Positions 1 through 8,738 of a DNA stretch of 64,000 nt are shown here, in pieces (the first letter of the stretch is position 1; each line of letters begins with the position of its first letter). The DNA is from JALHNI01 sp965229305. Lineage in GTDB: Bacteria; Acidobacteriota; Terriglobia; Bryobacterales; Bryobacteraceae. Both the position numbers and the translations under genes were made by a program. Below the pieces are notes generated by a model. It was not told where the DNA came from. It worked only from the letters and a program-made list of their open reading frames with translations, and ran no database searches. The stretch covers positions 620,001 to 684,000 of the forward strand of contig CBDDIZ010000042.1 in NCBI GenBank assembly GCA_965229305.1, in the 5' to 3' direction.

Positions 1-1
1 G

Positions 2-763
2 GCGGCGCGGGCGATCAACACCGAGGCCACCGGACGGCTGCTCGATTTTGCCCGCTGCGCCCCCAGGCTGCGCAAGTTCACCCACGTGAGCACGGTTTAC
101 GTGATGGGCGATGACGAAGGCGAACTGCCGGAAGCACCTTACCGGGCGACCACTTACCCCAACACCTACGAGCAATCGAAAGCCGAAGGCGAAGAGCTGG
201 TGCTGAAGGCGGCGGCGGACTTGCCGGTGCAGATTGTGCGGCTGAGTTCCATCGCGGGTCATTCGCAAACCGGCGTGGTGACGCAGTTCAACCATGTACA
301 CCAACTGATCCGGCTGTTTCCGAAGAAGCTGTTTCCGATCGCGCCGGGCCGTCCGGACCTGCCGGTGGACCTGATTGCCGATGACTGGGTGGTGGCCGCG
401 CTGTGGCATCTGCATGAGCATGGTTTTGCGCCGGGGACCATCGCGCATCTTTCGGCGGGTCCGGGAGCGGCGATGCAGTTGGGCGAGATGCTGCGGCTGT
501 GTTCGGAAGTTTACGAATGCGCAGCGCCGGAGTTGGTGCCGCTGGAGGAGTTCGATCGCTTCATGAAGCGGCGTCTCGGTGGGCTGACCGGACGGCTGAT
601 GGAAGCGCTCGGGCTGTTTCTCCCGCACTTGGGGCGCGATCAGCGCTTCCTGAATCACCACACACTGGGCCGCATTCCGGTGCCGCCGCCGCGGGTGGAC
701 TCCTTCCTGCCGGGCGTGGTGCGTTACTGCCGCGTGGGCGAGCCGGTGCTGGCGGGGCGGTAA
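2..763 (+). CDS. SDR-family NAD(P)-dependent reductase (5' end outside window)
   Basis: The frame is open to the window edge and the N-terminal Rossmann glycine motif is missing, so the gene is truncated by the window, not broken. Visible residues fit an extended SDR of the epimerase/thioester-reductase type: a helix with NTEATGRLL, a strand FTHVSTVYVMG, and the catalytic YEQSK (YxxxK). The substrate cannot be told. The stop TAA overlaps the ATG of the downstream methyltransferase by one base (TAATG), so the two are probably translationally coupled and may act on one lipid or polyketide-like substrate; that pairing is inference. Confidence 0.85.
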   Translation, partial: AARAINTEATGRLLDFARCAPRLRKFTHVSTVYVMGDDEGELPEAPYRATTYPNTYEQSKAEGEELVLKAAADLPVQIVRLSSIAGHSQTGVVTQFNHVHQLIRLFPKKLFPIAPGRPDLPVDLIADDWVVAALWHLHEHGFAPGTIAHLSAGPGAAMQLGEMLRLCSEVYECAAPELVPLEEFDRFMKRRLGGLTGRLMEALGLFLPHLGRDQRFLNHHTLGRIPVPPPRVDSFLPGVVRYCRVGEPVLAGR

Positions 764-1548
764 TGCCCTTCGACCGTGCGCCCGCCGAATGGCTCGACGC
801 CGCCATTCCCGTCTTTGCTCCCCGAACCGAAGAAGACCGCGCCCGCGACCGCTACGACCGCAGCTTTGACGTGCCTGACGTCTATACCGGCATCGCCTTT
901 GGCCACCGTCTGTTCGGCGACGGGGCGGCCGAAGGACTTTATCGCACGATGAGCGCGCTGTTGCTGGCCGGGCGTCCGCAGGCGGTGCTCGATGTCGGCT
1001 GCGGTGTGGGGCGCGTGCTCTATGATTGCGCCGCGGCACTGCCGGAGACGCAATTCACCGGCCTCGATTTTTCGTACAACATGTGCCGGCGGGCGCGGGC
1101 GGTGTTGCAAGGACGGGAGCCGATTGCGTTGACGGGGCTCGAGCGTTGGGGCTGGCCGGGGGTGCAGTTCGCCGAGGCGCGCGAGTTGGCCAACGTCGAA
1201 CTGGCGCAGGGCAGTGCGCTCGACTTGCCGTTTGCGCCGGCGACATTCGACACGGTGATGGCGACCTTGCTGTTGTGCCGGTTGAGCGATCCGGTGGCGG
1301 CGCTGGCGCAGATGGTGCGTGTGCTGCGTCCCCAGGGTCGGCTGTTGCTGGCGACGCCGTGCGGCTTTACTCGCGCGGAGGACTGGGAGAACTTCGTGCC
1401 GCCGGACAAGCTGCGCAGCCATCTGGCGATGCTGGGTCTGCGGGTGGAGGAGTGGTTCGAGAACCTGATCTATCGCGAGCACATCGACGCGCACGGCAAT
1501 GCGCAAGAATGGCGCGTGCGCGTGATCGCGGCCAGGGCGATCATCTAG
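763..1548 (+). CDS. class I SAM-dependent methyltransferase
   Basis: 261 residues. The SAM-binding motif I is VLDVGCGVGRVL near residue 72, followed by an acidic end of strand beta2 (FTGLDFSYNM), then LDLPFAPATFDTVMATLLL and LRPQGRLLLATP as motifs II/III, the order of a UbiE/Methyltransf_11 fold. The ATG at 763 is chosen because it overlaps the stop of the preceding reductase; the frame stays open further upstream, but that stretch is antisense-like composition within the SDR gene. Soluble, no signal peptide. Substrate unknown. Confidence 0.85.
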   Translation: MPFDRAPAEWLDAAIPVFAPRTEEDRARDRYDRSFDVPDVYTGIAFGHRLFGDGAAEGLYRTMSALLLAGRPQAVLDVGCGVGRVLYDCAAALPETQFTGLDFSYNMCRRARAVLQGREPIALTGLERWGWPGVQFAEARELANVELAQGSALDLPFAPATFDTVMATLLLCRLSDPVAALAQMVRVLRPQGRLLLATPCGFTRAEDWENFVPPDKLRSHLAMLGLRVEEWFENLIYREHIDAHGNAQEWRVRVIAARAII

Positions 1549-1568
1549 CTGCGATAAAATCGGGCGCG

Positions 1569-2768
1569 ATGCGACTCTTCCTTGGTTTGCTTTCGATGGG
1601 CGTGCTGCTGGCGGCTCCGCCGGTGGTGAATGACGTTAAGAAGACGGGGCTGGATCCGGCGCGGCTGGCGCAGATCCCGGTCCGGCTCAAAGAATTTGTC
1701 GACCAGGGCAAGGCGGCCGGTATGGTGACGCTGGTGGCTCGGCACGGGCATGTCGCGGCCGTCGACGCCATCGGCTTTACGGACCTCGACCGCAAACAGG
1801 CGATCAAGCCGGACGCGATCTTTCAACTGCATTCGATGACCAAGCCGGTGGTGTGCCTGGGCATCATGATGCTGCAGGAAGAAGGTCTGCTGCAGATTTC
1901 GGATCCGGTGCAGAAGCATCTGCCGGAGTTTCGGGGGCAGATGGTGCTGGATGCGGGAGTGCTACGGAAGCCGTCGCGGCTGGTGACGTTGCGCGACCTG
2001 ATGACGCATACGTCGGGCATGATTCTGAATCCGCCGCCGGGGATCGGGGAATTGCATGGCGCGCTGCACCGTACTTTAGCGGAGGTGGTCCTGGTGGAGT
2101 CGCAGCAGCCATTGCTGTTCGACCCAGGCACCCGCTGGAGCTATTCGAATACGGGGATTGCCGCGTTGGCGCGGGTGATCGAAGTGAAGAGCGGCATGCC
2201 GTTTGAGAAGTTCCTGGCGACGCGCATCTTCACGCCGCTGGGCATGAACGACACCTATATCTATCCGCCGAAAGAGAAGTTCCACCGCATGCCGACGGCG
2301 TATCTGCTGAAGGATGGCCAGACGATCAAGTACACCTCCGATCCGTTGGGCGAGGGCGTGATGAAGTTTCGCGAAGGCGCGAAGTATCCGCTGCCGGAGG
2401 GCGGCCTGTATTCGACAGTGGCGGACCTGTTCCGCCTGTATCAGCTGATGCTGAACGGCGGCACGCTGGACAATGTGCGCTTGCTTTCGAAGGCGTCCGT
2501 GGAACTGATGACGGCGAACCATACGCAGGTACTGCCGGGCGCGGCGGCGGGTATGAGTTCGGCCTTGGGTTGGACGTATCTACGTGATCCGCAGGCGGCG
2601 CTGACGCTGCTGTCGCCCGGTACTTACGGGCACGGCGGGCGATATGGCACCTACTGCTTTATCGACCCCAAGCGGGACATGATCGGTATCTTCATGATTC
2701 ATCGGGAAGGCGGCGCGGACGAGAAGAATGCGTTCGTCTCGATGGCGGCGTCCGCTGTGGTGGACTGA
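1569..2768 (+). CDS. exported serine hydrolase, beta-lactamase class C / EstB family
   Basis: 399 residues with a signal peptide (MRLFLGLLSMGVLLAAP). The serine-lysine pair is S89-M-T-K92 in FQLHSMTKP, the tyrosine motif is Y192-S-N194, and GHGGRYG near the C-terminus takes the place of the KTG box. This is the pattern of the broad beta-lactamase-related family, whose members are mostly esterases or D-aminopeptidases, so drug resistance should not be assumed. It acts outside the cytoplasm. Start ATG lies 20 bases after the methyltransferase stop. Confidence 0.85.
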   Translation: MRLFLGLLSMGVLLAAPPVVNDVKKTGLDPARLAQIPVRLKEFVDQGKAAGMVTLVARHGHVAAVDAIGFTDLDRKQAIKPDAIFQLHSMTKPVVCLGIMMLQEEGLLQISDPVQKHLPEFRGQMVLDAGVLRKPSRLVTLRDLMTHTSGMILNPPPGIGELHGALHRTLAEVVLVESQQPLLFDPGTRWSYSNTGIAALARVIEVKSGMPFEKFLATRIFTPLGMNDTYIYPPKEKFHRMPTAYLLKDGQTIKYTSDPLGEGVMKFREGAKYPLPEGGLYSTVADLFRLYQLMLNGGTLDNVRLLSKASVELMTANHTQVLPGAAAGMSSALGWTYLRDPQAALTLLSPGTYGHGGRYGTYCFIDPKRDMIGIFMIHREGGADEKNAFVSMAASAVVD

Positions 2769-2889
2769 CGGTACTAGGAGCTAGCCCGAACGATAGAACT
2801 ATTGGGTAGCCCTTCCCTAAGTGCCATTTCGACTTTCAATCCTCCACTACCTAGACGCATACTGCTATCACGGAGGACAGAAAGATCCC

Positions 2890-3072
2890 ATGAAAAACGG
2901 ACAAGCTCAGGGCGCGATCAGAATCGATCTGGTGGAGTATGGATTGATGGCGGGAGTCATCGCCATGGCCGCTGGAGCAATCATGCCGGAGCTGGTGGCG
3001 CAGGCCAGCCAGATGGCGGGCAATGTCAGTCACTACTTCCTCTTCGCGGCTTCGATCGGCTCGGGTTCCTAA
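2890..3072 (+). CDS. Flp-family type IVb pilin-like peptide, orphan
   Basis: 60 residues behind a strong Shine-Dalgarno (GGAGGACAG). The segment DLVEYGLMAGVIAMAAGAIM matches the Flp/Fap prepilin core, where a conserved Glu follows the cleavage site and precedes one long hydrophobic helix; the E-Y pair is present. The usual Gly before the cleavage point is not clearly placed (QGAIRIDLVEY), so processing by a TadV-type peptidase is uncertain. No tad/cpa assembly genes are in the window. Known Flp pilins form tight-adherence fibres; an orphan copy may be assembled by a distant machine. Confidence 0.65.
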   Translation: MKNGQAQGAIRIDLVEYGLMAGVIAMAAGAIMPELVAQASQMAGNVSHYFLFAASIGSGS

Positions 3073-3122
3073 TCCCTTCCTCACCGAGTTGATTGAGCCC
3101 ACCCGGGACGGGTGCGCGACCC

Positions 3123-3165
3123 GGCAGGCCTGACACGCTTTCTTCCTGCGGAAGCGCGGCCTGCC
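3123..3165 (+). terminator. hairpin downstream of the pilin gene, candidate terminator
   Basis: GGCAGGCC (3123-3130) and GGCCTGCC (3158-3165) are perfect 8-bp arms, with an inner TTCC/GGAA stem, followed by TTTCCC. The U-tract is weak, so strength is uncertain. The rest of 3073-3339 shows no convincing gene. Confidence 0.45.
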
Positions 3166-3339
3166 TTTCCCTCAGTGTTGTCGATCAGCGCCCGCGTGCC
3201 CTCCCCGGTGGTCGCGGTTCGGTTGAAGAAGTGATTTGTTGGTCCGCTGACGACCCATTCGCTTCCATCGTCTGAACCACGACCCTCGGGGAGGGTTCCT
3301 GCTTTTGGCCCCTTATTCCCTGGGCCAGCTCCCCATCCT

Positions 3340-4827
3340 TTAAGGCGCCACGCAAGCGAAGTTGGCCGCTTCTTCCGTATTGCCGGCGCCGCGATAGCGC
3401 GCTACCTGCGGATACGGGCAGATGGGACGCGTGCGCGTCGCTTGGCCGCTCTCGAGGTGCGAGCCGAGCAGTTGCTGCGGTGCTGTACCCTTCTCCACCC
3501 AATCCATCACGGCGCCCAGCCAATCGACGCTGCTGCAGCCGGGGCCACCGGAGCAATGGAACATGCCAGGGACCATGAAGAGGCGATAGAAGTCGCGGGT
3601 GGCGGCTTCGCCCATCCGCTTCGAGACCGTCTCGTAGTATTCGATGCCGGGGAAGGGATTCACCTGCTGATCGGCCCAACCGGAGTACTGCACGATCTTG
3701 CCGCCGCGCTTTTTGAGCGCCGACAGGTCGGGGTTGCGAGGGTTGAGGATGGCAGCGGCTTTAGCGGTGCGCGGCGGGTCCGTATCGAAGTTGAACATGG
3801 TGTAAGTCCACGACGGGCCGGGCGGCGGGTCGAGGATGGCGAACTTCATCTGGCTTTCCGAACGCGGCAGGACGGTCTTGATGGGGGCGACGAGATTGTC
3901 CGCCCAGACGGACTCACTGCCGACGGGTTCACCGGGAAACAACTGCTTGCCTTGCGAGGTGCGCGGGCCGCTATAGATTTTGGCCAAGGCTTCAAGCTGG
4001 GTGCCGGTGAAGCAATCGGGGCCGTCGCCAGAGGCGCACTTGGGCAGGTCGCGCGCGGGCTTAAAGTCGCAGCGGCGCGGATCGTCGATCACGCCGTCCT
4101 TCAAGCCGTCGACGGCGTCGCACTTCTCATAGACGGCCTTGGCCAGCATCGGTAGCTTCTCGGGCGGGATGGCGCCGTCACCGGCTTGCGATTGGCCCAC
4201 CCACATGCGGCGCGTGACGTTGCCGGTGAGGAAAAGGCCGGGCGCGCCGATCACCAGACCGTCAAAATCTTCCGGATAGCGCTGCGCTTCCTGCATGCCT
4301 TGCCGTCCGCCGGTGGAGCAGCCGACCCAGTAGGAATAGCGGGGCGCGGCGCCATAGTAAGCCCGGATGACCTGCTTGGCGAGCACGGCAGTTTCGTGCA
4401 CGGAGAGATAAGCGAAGTCGATCAGCTTGCGTTGGCCGTGGGGATTCTCGGGCGTCACGTAGGCGAAAGTGGCGAGAGGTTCCTTGGCGGCGTCGTGGCC
4501 GGTGTCGGTGGACGTGGCGGCGAAGCCTTTGCGCAACGCATTATCGACCGCGGCGAAGCTGATCACGCCGGCAGTGCCGCCGTTGCCGACCATCTGGAAG
4601 CGATCGTTCCAGGAGGTGGGCAGTTTGATGACGAACTTGGCTTCCGGCCAGATCACGCCACGCACGTCGCAATGCTCCGGCAACTTGTCGGTCGCGGCGA
4701 TCAGCGCGGAGGAGTGCAGGGTGACCTCTTTGCCGAAGGAACGCTTGGCGAGGTCTTCACAGGGAATTGCTGGAGCGGCCGCTTGCAGGCTGAAGGCGGC
4801 GAGTGGAACGAGCCAAAGACGTTGCAC
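3340..4827 (-). CDS. tannase / feruloyl esterase family protein, exported
   Basis: 495 residues with an N-terminal signal peptide (VQRLWLVPLAAFSLQAAA). It shows the tannase CS-D-HC arrangement: the nucleophile in GCSTGGRQG with Cys next to Ser, and the catalytic His in MFHCSGGPGC with Cys next to His; the two Cys are known to pair. A calcium-loop-like segment DGLKDGVIDD with flanking Cys is also typical. Substrates are aromatic esters of plant origin. The GTG at 4827 is chosen because AAGGAAGA lies about 5 bases upstream and it begins the signal peptide; the frame is open further 5' without such support. Confidence 0.88.
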   Translation of the reverse strand: MQRLWLVPLAAFSLQAAAPAIPCEDLAKRSFGKEVTLHSSALIAATDKLPEHCDVRGVIWPEAKFVIKLPTSWNDRFQMVGNGGTAGVISFAAVDNALRKGFAATSTDTGHDAAKEPLATFAYVTPENPHGQRKLIDFAYLSVHETAVLAKQVIRAYYGAAPRYSYWVGCSTGGRQGMQEAQRYPEDFDGLVIGAPGLFLTGNVTRRMWVGQSQAGDGAIPPEKLPMLAKAVYEKCDAVDGLKDGVIDDPRRCDFKPARDLPKCASGDGPDCFTGTQLEALAKIYSGPRTSQGKQLFPGEPVGSESVWADNLVAPIKTVLPRSESQMKFAILDPPPGPSWTYTMFNFDTDPPRTAKAAAILNPRNPDLSALKKRGGKIVQYSGWADQQVNPFPGIEYYETVSKRMGEAATRDFYRLFMVPGMFHCSGGPGCSSVDWLGAVMDWVEKGTAPQQLLGSHLESGQATRTRPICPYPQVARYRGAGNTEEAANFACVAP

Positions 4828-4946
4828 GAAAGTCTTCCTTGATGGGATACGGGCTCTGGAATTATGACAGAACGTCCGTGAACGATCAGGAAGCGAGATC
4901 CGGCACTTTTTGCCATGCTGTTTACACAGGGGCGAAAGTTTTGCGC

Positions 4947-5396
4947 CTAGGCCGCAGCGCGGGCGCAACGCCGAGCACGCATCAGGCGAATCCGGATGGC
5001 CGTTTCCGTAGTGCCGGCCTCCTGGGCGATCTCGCCGGCGGTGTGCCCTTCTAACTGACGATGCAGCAATGCTTGATCTGACGCACAGCATCCCTTAATG
5101 AGTTGGGCCAAGTCGATTGCCGCGACGTTTACGGTGCAATCGCCAGCGATCTCCGTGAGGGGCTGCCAGCGCCGATAAGTGTGTAGCGAGCGCCGATATA
5201 AGTTCATGGCAATCTGATTGACCCACATACTGATACACAGCTCATTGCGTAACTGATCCAAGCGCTCCCAGCCCCGCACCCAAGCGGCTTGGGAAATCTC
5301 TTCCGCCAATTCGCCCATTACTCCTTTGGAGATCAGAAAACGAACCGTGCGTTTGAAGCCTGTAGCATAGGCGTCCGCGAAAGCATCAACCGTCAT
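4947..5396 (-). CDS. sigma-70 family (ECF-like) RNA polymerase sigma factor
   Basis: 149 residues. The N-terminal half resembles sigma region 2 (AEEISQAAWVRGWERLDQLR, then SMWVNQIAMNLYRR) and the C-terminal half resembles a region 4 helix-turn-helix (LHRQLEGHTAGEIAQEAG, ETAIRIRLMRARR). It lies 119 bases upstream of the tannase on the same strand and may be in one transcript with it. No anti-sigma gene is adjacent. It is divergent from standard ECF proteins and the region 2 core is short, so promoter recognition is unproven. Confidence 0.7.
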   Translation of the reverse strand: MTVDAFADAYATGFKRTVRFLISKGVMGELAEEISQAAWVRGWERLDQLRNELCISMWVNQIAMNLYRRSLHTYRRWQPLTEIAGDCTVNVAAIDLAQLIKGCCASDQALLHRQLEGHTAGEIAQEAGTTETAIRIRLMRARRCARAAA

Positions 5397-5504
5397 CGCG
5401 ATTTAAGTAAGCAATCGGGAGGCCAAAGTGGATGACCGGCGAAGATCACTTCACTTGTAAAAACCGCCGAAACACATCGGGGTGCGAATTATCTATCGGG
5501 TGAC

Positions 5505-8500
5505 ATGACACCCACACCCCAACCCCCCTCACTTCAACTTTCTCGACTTCGACGCCTTACGGCATTGGCCGTTTGGGCGGCCGCGTGTGCGAGCGCGGCC
5601 ATCAGCATTGGCACCACGTTGCCCAACGGCACGACTGGTCAGGCGTATACGACGACGCTGGCCGTTTCAGGCGGTACGGCTCCCTATAACAGCGTGGTGA
5701 CTTCCGGTGCGTTGCCCAACGGCTTGTCGTTGGCGCCGAATGGCGTGCTGAGCGGAACGCCGCTAGCGCCGGGCTTGTTTAGCTTTTCCGTGCAGAGTTC
5801 CGATGCCATGGGCTCCATCGGGCTGACGAATCTCACGCTGCGCGTGGTGAGCAGCAACGGTCTGCAACTGACAACCACGAGCTGGCCGGAAGGTAAGACC
5901 GGCACGGCGTATGACCTTCAACTGACCGCGCAGGGCGGTACAGCTCCCTACTCCTATGACCTCGTCCTCGGTGGCGGAGAACTGCCGGACGGTTTGACGA
6001 TGACGTCAACCGGACGCATCACTGGCACGCCCACGGCGGCGGGCGTGTTTCCGCTGCTGGTGCGCGTGACCGATGCGAACGGCAACTCGTATCAGGCCGC
6101 GATGATGCTGCGCATTTCTTCGGGCGGCTTGGGCTTGCCGAATCCGTCGTTGGCCGCGGCTTCGGTGAATCAGCCTTACAGCCAGTCGATCATGGCAATG
6201 GGCGGCACGGGTCCGTATGCGTATAGCGTGTCTTCGGGTAACTTGCCGACGGGCTTGACGCTTGCCTCGAATGGCTTGCTGACGGGCACGCCGACGGCTG
6301 CTGGCACTTATAACTTTTCGATTCTGACGACGGACTCCACCGGAGCCACGAGTCAAGCGAACTACTCGCTGGTGGTCGGCACGACGAATCCGCGTCTGGT
6401 GTCGACGGGCCTGCCCAATGGCGTGGTGAATCAGAACTTCAACGGATCGCTGCGCGCGCAAGGCGGTACGCCGCCCTATACGTACACGCTGGTGAGCGGG
6501 ACGCTGCCCTCTGGTCTGACGCTGACTTCGAGCGGCACGTTCTCCGGTACGGCGACGGCCAATGGTTCCTATCCGGTGACGATTCGGGTGACCGACGCCG
6601 CTGGCCGCACGTCGCAGTCGGACGTGGTGCTGAACATCAACTCCAGCGCGTTCAGCATTGCGACGCCGAATCTGCCGGAAGCGTTCACCAACACGGCCTT
6701 TAATGGGACGTTGATGACCAACAGCGGCGCGGCTCCGTATGTGTTCCTGCTCTCGACAGGCAGCCTGCCTCCGGGCGTGGTGTTGAACATGAACGGCACG
6801 CTGGCCGGCCGGCCGACCACGGCGGGCACGTACAACTTCGTAGTGCGCGCGTTCGATGCAAACGGGCAGGCGGCGCAGATTCCGGTGACGATCCGCGTGC
6901 AGGCCGGTGGCTTGACGCTGGCGAAGTCCGGCTTGGCGAATGGCCGTACCGGCCGTCCCTACACTTCGACGCTGAGTGCGTCGAATGGCACGTCGCCGTA
7001 TCTGTTCACGCTGATGAGCGGGTCACTGCCTCCGGGCTTGAACCTGGCGCAGAATGGCAATGTTTACGGCGTTCCCACGGCGACTGGGTTGTGGTGGGCG
7101 ACCATCCGCGTGACGGACGCGACCGGTGCCACGGCGACCACTACGGTGGCCATCTACATTGCCGGCAACGGTGTAGGCTTCTCGACGTTCACACTGCCTT
7201 CGGCGCGTCAGTTCCAGTCCTACACGACGAACCTGCAGGCGGCGGGCGGCACGGGTCCGTATACGTACGCTGTCTCTTCGGGCACGCTGCCGGCCGGCCT
7301 GACGTTGACTCCGGAAGGCTTGCTCTCGGGCTTGCCAACGCAGACCACGTCCACGCCGTTTACGGTGCGTGTCACCGACAGCACAGGTGCGACGTCTGTA
7401 GTGACGTATCTGCTCAACATCAACACGGCCAACATGACGCTGGGCACCAATCTGCCGGGCACCGGTCAGGTGGGCACGGCTTATAGTTATACCTTCCAGA
7501 GCACCGGCGGCACGGGCACCACGACCTACACGGTGGACAGCGGCACGCTGCCTCCTGGTCTTACGCTGGATCCGAACGGCATGCTGACCGGTACGCCGAC
7601 TGCGCCCGGCACCTACGTCATCAATGTGAAGGCGACTGACGGCAACAACGTCAGCTCCTACTTCTCGCAGGTGTTTGTGGTGAACGCCGCCGGCCTGGGC
7701 TTCGTTTCGAGCCAAGTGCCGGATGCTTCGGTAGGCAGCGCCTATTCATCGACGCTTTCGGGCAGCGGCGGCACTGGCCCCTATACGTTCACGGTGGTCT
7801 CGGGCACGTTGCCGGCCGGCCTAACGCTGGGCTCGAATGGCACGATCACCGGCACCGCAACCACCGCGGGCAGCTATCCGGTGACGCTGCGCATCACGGA
7901 CTCGACGGGCGCGAGCGCCACGACGGCGGTGACCTTCGTGGTGAAGGCGGCGAGCCCCATCACCATCACGACCTCGGTGCTGCCGACGGCGGCGACCGGG
8001 TCGATGTTCACTTACACGCTGGTGGCTTCGGGCGGCACGGCGCCGTACACCTTCACGCTTGCCAGCGGCTCCACGCTGCCGGCCGGCTTGTCGCTGACCA
8101 CTTCGGGCGTGTTAATGGGAACGCCCACCGCCAATGGCAACAGCACGTTCACGGTAAACGTGAAGGACGCCAACGGCGCGACGGGTTCGCGTTCGCTGAC
8201 GCTGGCGGTGGGCGGCGACGCCCTCCGCATTCCGAATGCGACGCTCTCGAACGGCACGGTAGGCACGGCGTACAACTTGACGTTGTCGCCCGCGGGCGGC
8301 ACGGCGCCTTATACGGTGACGGTGGTGGGCGGTTCGCTCCCGGCCGGACTGTCGCTGTCTTCAGCCGGTGTGTTTAGTGGTACGCCGACCATGCCGGGTG
8401 CCTATCCGGTGATCCTTCGCTTGATGGATTCCACTGGGGCCCAGGTTCAGCAGAGCTACACGATTACCGTAGTGGGCTCGAGCGGCCTGGCGCTGGCTGG

Positions 8501-8738
8501 TACGTTGCCGCTAGGGACGATCGGCCAGCCGTATCAGGGGTCGTTGTCGGCCTCGGGCGGCGTGGCTCCGTACTCCTATAGCGTGGCGAGTGGCATGTTG
8601 CCGACCGGCTTGTCGCTGGCGCAGAACGGCACCATCACCGGGACGCCCACCGCGGCGGGCCAATCCGCTGCTACCTTCCGCGTGACCGACGCGAACGGGG
8701 CGACGGCGGAGACGATGATCGCTTTGGCGATCAACTAG
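5505..8738 (+). CDS. secreted protein of 12 tandem putative-Ig (He_PIG) repeats
   Basis: 1077 residues. After a signal-like start (RLRRLTALAVWAAACASA) the whole protein is 12 repeats of about 86 residues, each carrying the pattern LP-G-x2-G-x-AY, SGGTAPY, SGxLPxGLxL, NGxLxGTPTAxGTY and RVTDxxGAT. This is the He_PIG/cadherin-like beta-sandwich seen in bacterial surface and secreted proteins. No catalytic domain, sortase motif, transmembrane anchor or C-terminal sorting domain is visible. A role as spacer, adhesin or matrix protein is inference. Its stop shares the bases CTAG with the stop of convergent cobA. Confidence 0.85.
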   Translation: MTPTPQPPSLQLSRLRRLTALAVWAAACASAAISIGTTLPNGTTGQAYTTTLAVSGGTAPYNSVVTSGALPNGLSLAPNGVLSGTPLAPGLFSFSVQSSDAMGSIGLTNLTLRVVSSNGLQLTTTSWPEGKTGTAYDLQLTAQGGTAPYSYDLVLGGGELPDGLTMTSTGRITGTPTAAGVFPLLVRVTDANGNSYQAAMMLRISSGGLGLPNPSLAAASVNQPYSQSIMAMGGTGPYAYSVSSGNLPTGLTLASNGLLTGTPTAAGTYNFSILTTDSTGATSQANYSLVVGTTNPRLVSTGLPNGVVNQNFNGSLRAQGGTPPYTYTLVSGTLPSGLTLTSSGTFSGTATANGSYPVTIRVTDAAGRTSQSDVVLNINSSAFSIATPNLPEAFTNTAFNGTLMTNSGAAPYVFLLSTGSLPPGVVLNMNGTLAGRPTTAGTYNFVVRAFDANGQAAQIPVTIRVQAGGLTLAKSGLANGRTGRPYTSTLSASNGTSPYLFTLMSGSLPPGLNLAQNGNVYGVPTATGLWWATIRVTDATGATATTTVAIYIAGNGVGFSTFTLPSARQFQSYTTNLQAAGGTGPYTYAVSSGTLPAGLTLTPEGLLSGLPTQTTSTPFTVRVTDSTGATSVVTYLLNINTANMTLGTNLPGTGQVGTAYSYTFQSTGGTGTTTYTVDSGTLPPGLTLDPNGMLTGTPTAPGTYVINVKATDGNNVSSYFSQVFVVNAAGLGFVSSQVPDASVGSAYSSTLSGSGGTGPYTFTVVSGTLPAGLTLGSNGTITGTATTAGSYPVTLRITDSTGASATTAVTFVVKAASPITITTSVLPTAATGSMFTYTLVASGGTAPYTFTLASGSTLPAGLSLTTSGVLMGTPTANGNSTFTVNVKDANGATGSRSLTLAVGGDALRIPNATLSNGTVGTAYNLTLSPAGGTAPYTVTVVGGSLPAGLSLSSAGVFSGTPTMPGAYPVILRLMDSTGAQVQQSYTITVVGSSGLALAGTLPLGTIGQPYQGSLSASGGVAPYSYSVASGMLPTGLSLAQNGTITGTPTAAGQSAATFRVTDANGATAETMIALAIN

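Noticed and set aside
1569..2768. Calling the SxxK/YSN protein an antibiotic-resistance beta-lactamase
   Set aside because: The third motif is HGG, not KTG, and the family is mostly esterases and peptidases.
3073..3339. A 60-codon frame (3093-3275) after the pilin
   Set aside because: No Shine-Dalgarno, random composition, and it runs through a hairpin.
5505..8738. 12 repeats as a DNA repeat array
   Set aside because: Similarity is at the protein level; DNA copies differ throughout.
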